A stretch of 17,009 bases of DNA from Methylococcaceae bacterium NSP1-2 (GTDB lineage Bacteria; Pseudomonadota; Gammaproteobacteria; Methylococcales; Methylomonadaceae): assembly GCA_002256685.1 (NCBI GenBank), contig NQJH01000044.1, positions 1-17,009 of the forward strand, written 5' to 3'. Below, piece after piece: positions 13,672 through 17,009 of this stretch. The notes under the pieces are model-generated. The model made no database searches. It saw only the letters and a program-made list of their open reading frames with translations, and had not been told where the DNA came from. Both the position numbers and the translations under genes were made by a program. Position 1 is the stretch's first letter; each line of letters starts with the position of its first letter.

Positions 13672-15900
13672 ATGAATAAGCACGATAAATTTTTCACATT
13701 AAAAAGACGTGCCAGAGCACTATTAACGCCCTCTTGTCGTTCACCATTACCCTCACTGTCTCAAATTCACACCGTTGTTGAGGAACTCGATGTCTGTCGC
13801 ATCGCCTTAGAATTACAAAACAATGAACTACTCACCACGCAAAAACATCTGCATGATACCCGTCAGGAATACGCCAATTTTTACAATTTTTCGCCGGTCG
13901 GTTACTGCTCTCTTAATCGTGAGGGCATCATCATCAATGCCAATGAGACGCTGGTAACCCTACTGGACACACCCAAACAGCAATTAATTAATCAGTCTTT
14001 TGCTGATTTTGTCCTCAAGACGGATCAAGATATTTTTTATTTATATTCCCTCGCACTGGCATCGCTACATAATCAATCGCCTCGTAGCTGTGAATTACGC
14101 CTATGTTCAAAAAATAAGCAGCCTTTTTGGGTCAAAATCGACACTGAGCACCATGCAGAATTGACCCTGCTAGCGATTACCGACATCAGTCGTTTGAAAG
14201 CAATGGAAACGGATTTAGTATTAGCCGCAACGATTTTTGAAGGTGGTTCAGAAGCCATTATGATTGCTTCACCGAAGAAGATTATTATCAGTGTTAACAA
14301 AGCCTTTACGCGGGTTACTGGCTATTCTAATGCTGAGGCGGTAGGACAAAAAACCACACTGTTACAGTCAGGCAAACAAAATGCTTTGTTTTATTCCCAA
14401 CTGTGGGACTCACTGAACAAATTTCATCATTGGCACGGTGAAATTTGGAATAAACGTAAAAATGGTGAAATTTATCTAGTATGGTTGAGTATTTTTGAAC
14501 AACGCAACGCACAACAGGAAACGGAGTATTACGTTGCGATTTTTTCTGATTCGACTGAACGAAAAATTGCCGAATCGCGGATTCATTTTATGGCGTATTA
14601 CGACGCGCTAACGAGCTTAGCGAATCGCGCCTTATTATATGAACGGCTCAATGGTGTCATAGAAAAGTCTTTACATAATAAGGATTTATTTGCCGTTATG
14701 ATGTTGGACTTGGATCATTTTAAAGTGATTAATGATTCGCTAGGACATAAGGCAGGTGACGAGTTACTCAAAGAAATAGCGACACGCTTGCTAAGTTGTA
14801 CACGCAAAGAAGATACGGTTGCCCGTTTAGGCGGTGATGAGTTTGTGATTTTATTAACGCATTTAGGTAAAAATAGAGACCAAGCCGCGCAAAATATCAC
14901 TAAAGTTGCTGAAAAAGTGCGCAATATTGTTGCAGAGTCAGTCATGATAGAGGGTCGTGACTTAAAAATAACGGTGAGTATCGGTATTGTTATTCATCAA
15001 AACAGTGATGATGACGCAACCCATTTAATAAAAAATGCCGATAACGCGCTGTACCATGCTAAGGATTTAGGACGCGATAATTTTCAGTTTTACACAGAAA
15101 ATATGAAAATCACCGCTGACTTTCGCTTAGCGGTGGAAAACGAGCTACGCTACGCCTTAGAGTATTCACAATTAGAATTGTATTATCAACCGCAGGTGAC
15201 GATTGCTGATAATCGCATTTGTGGTGCAGAAGCCCTATTACGTTGGCATCATCCCGAAAAAGGCATGATTTCACCTGCCAGTTTTATTCCTATCGCTGAA
15301 CAAACGGGGTTAATTATTCTCATTGGAACGTGGGCGATGAAAACTGTCTGCCTACAAATCGCTGAATGGAATCGTGTAAAACCCGCTAACCCGATTGACT
15401 ATATCGCCATTAACGTGAGCCCGCGTCAATTCATTCAGCAAAATTTCGTTGAGTTAGTCATTAATACCATTAATGAAACAGGGATTAACCCCAACCAATT
15501 GGAGCTGGAACTCACTGAAGGCATACTGATTCGTAATATTGATGACACGCTGGAAAAATTACAGGCTCTAAAGGCGTTTGGTGTGCGTATCGCTATTGAT
15601 GATTTTGGTACCGGTTATTCGTCGCTGAATTATATTAAACGTTTTCCCTTGGATGTGCTAAAAGTCGATAAATCTTTTATAGACACCGTAACCACTGACG
15701 CGAACGATGCGGCTATCGTGCAAACTATCATCACACTGGCAAAAAGCTTACAAATCCGCGTCATGGCTGAAGGGGTTGAAACCGAAGAGCAACTGGCGTT
15801 CTTACGCCTAAAAAACTGTGATGCTTTTCAGGGCTATTTATGTAGTTATCCAGTGACCAAAGAAGCCTTCCTGCATTTGCTCGGCACACCTCGCAATTAA
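13672..15900 (+). CDS. PAS-PAS-GGDEF-EAL c-di-GMP synthase/phosphodiesterase
   Basis: A 742-residue protein without membrane segments. Order: a short helical N-terminus with coiled-coil look (to about 65), PAS 1 (about 65-175, FSPVGYCSLNREGIIINANE), PAS 2 (about 180-305, EAIMIASPKKIIISVNKAFTRVTGY), GGDEF (about 310-470) and EAL (about 490-735). The GGDEF motif is intact (387-391), and an RxxD inhibitory site (RKED, 378-381) lies five residues before it. The EAL half also looks intact: EAL at 520-522, ELTEG, IDDFGTGYSS, KVDKSFI and MAEGVETEEQ. So both making and breaking of c-di-GMP are possible, set by PAS-sensed signals such as redox or oxygen. GGAAGAA precedes the ATG. The neighbouring PilZ protein is a natural reader of its product. 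Confidence 0.95.
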   Translation: MNKHDKFFTLKRRARALLTPSCRSPLPSLSQIHTVVEELDVCRIALELQNNELLTTQKHLHDTRQEYANFYNFSPVGYCSLNREGIIINANETLVTLLDTPKQQLINQSFADFVLKTDQDIFYLYSLALASLHNQSPRSCELRLCSKNKQPFWVKIDTEHHAELTLLAITDISRLKAMETDLVLAATIFEGGSEAIMIASPKKIIISVNKAFTRVTGYSNAEAVGQKTTLLQSGKQNALFYSQLWDSLNKFHHWHGEIWNKRKNGEIYLVWLSIFEQRNAQQETEYYVAIFSDSTERKIAESRIHFMAYYDALTSLANRALLYERLNGVIEKSLHNKDLFAVMMLDLDHFKVINDSLGHKAGDELLKEIATRLLSCTRKEDTVARLGGDEFVILLTHLGKNRDQAAQNITKVAEKVRNIVAESVMIEGRDLKITVSIGIVIHQNSDDDATHLIKNADNALYHAKDLGRDNFQFYTENMKITADFRLAVENELRYALEYSQLELYYQPQVTIADNRICGAEALLRWHHPEKGMISPASFIPIAEQTGLIILIGTWAMKTVCLQIAEWNRVKPANPIDYIAINVSPRQFIQQNFVELVINTINETGINPNQLELELTEGILIRNIDDTLEKLQALKAFGVRIAIDDFGTGYSSLNYIKRFPLDVLKVDKSFIDTVTTDANDAAIVQTIITLAKSLQIRVMAEGVETEEQLAFLRLKNCDAFQGYLCSYPVTKEAFLHLLGTPRN

Positions 15901-15910
15901 ATCATTCTCC

Positions 15911-16666
15911 CTACAAATCAACGCGCATCGGTTTGATTGAGCCTTTATTGAATGTAGGTAATGCCGCCATTGCTTCACGCAGTTTGGCTTCCCAGCTACG
16001 TCTGAGCTGTAACATATAGTCATCATCATCGTCAAAGCAATAATATTCTTCCAGACTAAAACTGTTTTTACGATAAATCAGCATTTCTATGGGTGCGCCA
16101 ACGCTGGCATTACTGCGTATGGTGGAATCCATAGACACAAGGCAACACCGCGCCGCTTCGTCTATTGATGAGTTCAGTTTAAGGAATCTATCCAATATCG
16201 GTTTGCCGTATTTGCTTTCGCCAATTTGCAAAAAAGGCGTGTTTGCTGAACTGGTTATACTGTTGCCTTCTGAATAAACCATGTAAGCACCGTGCGGATC
16301 AGTGCCGATTTGACCCGCTAAAATAAAACTAGCCGCTGGATTAAAAGCCGATTGCCCTTGAGAATTGGTATGCTGTTTTTGTTTTTCAACGCTCACATGA
16401 CCTAAGTATTCGGCAGCCTCAAACAAACTTTCCACGGTATTAAAATTGACGGTCGCATTTTTGATTTTATCGCGGTGTAACTGCTCTAACACAGCTTGAG
16501 TCGTCGCCAAATTACCCGCGCACAGTAAAACAATTTTACGATCACTGATTGTATCAAAGGCGTGCATTTTGCCATGCGTACTGACATTATCAATACCCGC
16601 ATTGGTTCTTGAATCAGAAACCAGAATAAGTCCTTCGTCTATGGAAGCTGCAATACAATAAGTCAT
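15911..16666 (-). CDS. Anbu (proteasome-type protease, BPH family)
   Basis: A 251-residue protein of the Anbu family, bacterial relatives of proteasome beta subunits that assemble into open rings in the cytoplasm. The start MTYCIAASIDEGLILVSDSR followed by TNAGIDNVSTHGKM is diagnostic. Thr2 would be the N-terminal nucleophile once Met is removed, with Asp18 (SDSR) and Lys33 completing the Ntn-hydrolase set. VVLLCAGNLATTQAV-like text and FILAGQIG follow the usual fold. Near the C-terminus is a run of five Asp (FDDDDDYM). It lies downstream of a transglutaminase-like gene on the same strand, 34 bases apart, which is the classic Anbu neighbourhood. Its gene converges on the GGDEF-EAL gene with 10 bases between stops. 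Substrates of Anbu are not established. Confidence 0.93.
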   Translation of the reverse strand: MTYCIAASIDEGLILVSDSRTNAGIDNVSTHGKMHAFDTISDRKIVLLCAGNLATTQAVLEQLHRDKIKNATVNFNTVESLFEAAEYLGHVSVEKQKQHTNSQGQSAFNPAASFILAGQIGTDPHGAYMVYSEGNSITSSANTPFLQIGESKYGKPILDRFLKLNSSIDEAARCCLVSMDSTIRSNASVGAPIEMLIYRKNSFSLEEYYCFDDDDDYMLQLRRSWEAKLREAMAALPTFNKGSIKPMRVDL

Positions 16667-16700
16667 GAACGTTAAGCCGTTGTTATAAAGTTAAAATCAA

Positions 16701-17009
16701 TCAATTATCCAGTAAATCAACCCGAACGTCCATGCTGTTCAGTAAACAACCTGAGCCAAATTGATGAAATATAGCCACATCTGCCGCATCGCGTCCAAAT
16801 GCAATAATCACTCTGCCACCACAAGGCTCTTGTTGTGTGGGGTCGAAGGTATACCATCGATCACCAACATAAGCTTCAAACCAAGCATGTAAATCCATCG
16901 GTTGTAGATTATGTAAATAACCGACTACCAGTCGTGCGGGTATGCTGATACTGCGGCAAAGTGCTATCGCGACTTGAGCAAGGTCTCTGCATACCCCATG
17001 CCCTAGGTG
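16701..17009 (-). CDS. Transglutaminase-like protein, C-terminal part only
   Basis: The frame enters from the right edge and runs 102 residues to the stop at 16701-16703; the N-terminus lies outside the window. All three catalytic positions of the transglutaminase-like papain fold are visible: Cys in LGHGVCRDLAQVAIALCR, His in MDLHAWFEAYVGDRW and Asp in WYTFDPTQ. SISIPARLVVGYL is also typical. The C-terminal GRVIIAFGRDAADVAIF block fits the family found with Anbu, circularly permuted ATP-grasp and alpha-E proteins. That gene set is thought to make or process a peptide, but the product is not settled. An internal ATG at 16898 is not the start, because the catalytic Cys lies before it. Confidence 0.92.
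   Translation of the reverse strand, partial: HLGHGVCRDLAQVAIALCRSISIPARLVVGYLHNLQPMDLHAWFEAYVGDRWYTFDPTQQEPCGGRVIIAFGRDAADVAIFHQFGSGCLLNSMDVRVDLLDN

Noticed and set aside
1..17009. CRISPR array, tRNA or rRNA genes
   Set aside because: No regularly spaced direct repeats, no tRNA cloverleaf motifs and no rRNA-like stretches were seen on either strand.

Overview
The window is AT-rich chromosomal DNA that most resembles a gammaproteobacterium. It carries a paired-M16-peptidase–rsmD block, a thiC gene behind a TPP riboswitch, an Anbu proteasome-like gene beside a transglutaminase-like gene, and several c-di-GMP genes. The LRR protein, the atypical GTPases and the roadblock protein would suit a large or filamentous sulfur or methane oxidiser (for example Beggiatoaceae/Thiotrichales). 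That placement is inference from gene content only.

Layout. (a) 1-4300 is an accessory, rearranged stretch read mostly on the minus strand. The head of a dicarboxylate/amino-acid symporter (1-250) is preceded by the tail of an LRR gene (247-320). A decayed second copy of the same pair lies at 3185-4189, where the LRR gene is whole and the symporter head is broken. Between the copies sit an atypical small GTPase (654-1193), translationally coupled to an unrecognised two-part protein (1190-2239), and a heavily decayed tnpB transposon relic (about 2340-3155) with hairpins near both ends. (b) 4350-7750 is an ordinary plus-strand operon: two exported M16-family proteins and rsmD, then a terminator shared with thiC. 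The first M16 protein has Tyr where the first zinc His of HxxEH should be. (c) 7793-9817 is thiC on the minus strand with its TPP riboswitch. (d) 10355-15900 is a signalling block: a second GTPase of the same family, a convergent PilZ protein, a roadblock/LC7 protein, a large protein joining a kinase-like domain to a metallophosphoesterase, and a PAS-PAS-GGDEF-EAL protein. (e) 15911-17009 holds Anbu and the C-terminal part of a transglutaminase-like protein on the minus strand.

How the genes may work together. Thiamine synthesis and 16S rRNA methylation are housekeeping. The most interesting part is the signalling block. A COG2229-type GTPase plus a roadblock protein recalls the MglA/MglB polarity switch. 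Next to it are c-di-GMP synthesis/breakdown and PilZ genes, and an unusual kinase-like/phosphoesterase fusion. A second GTPase with a receiver-like/winged-helix-like partner lies 9 kb away. A joint role in polarity, surface motility or envelope attachment is a hypothesis, not something the sequence proves.
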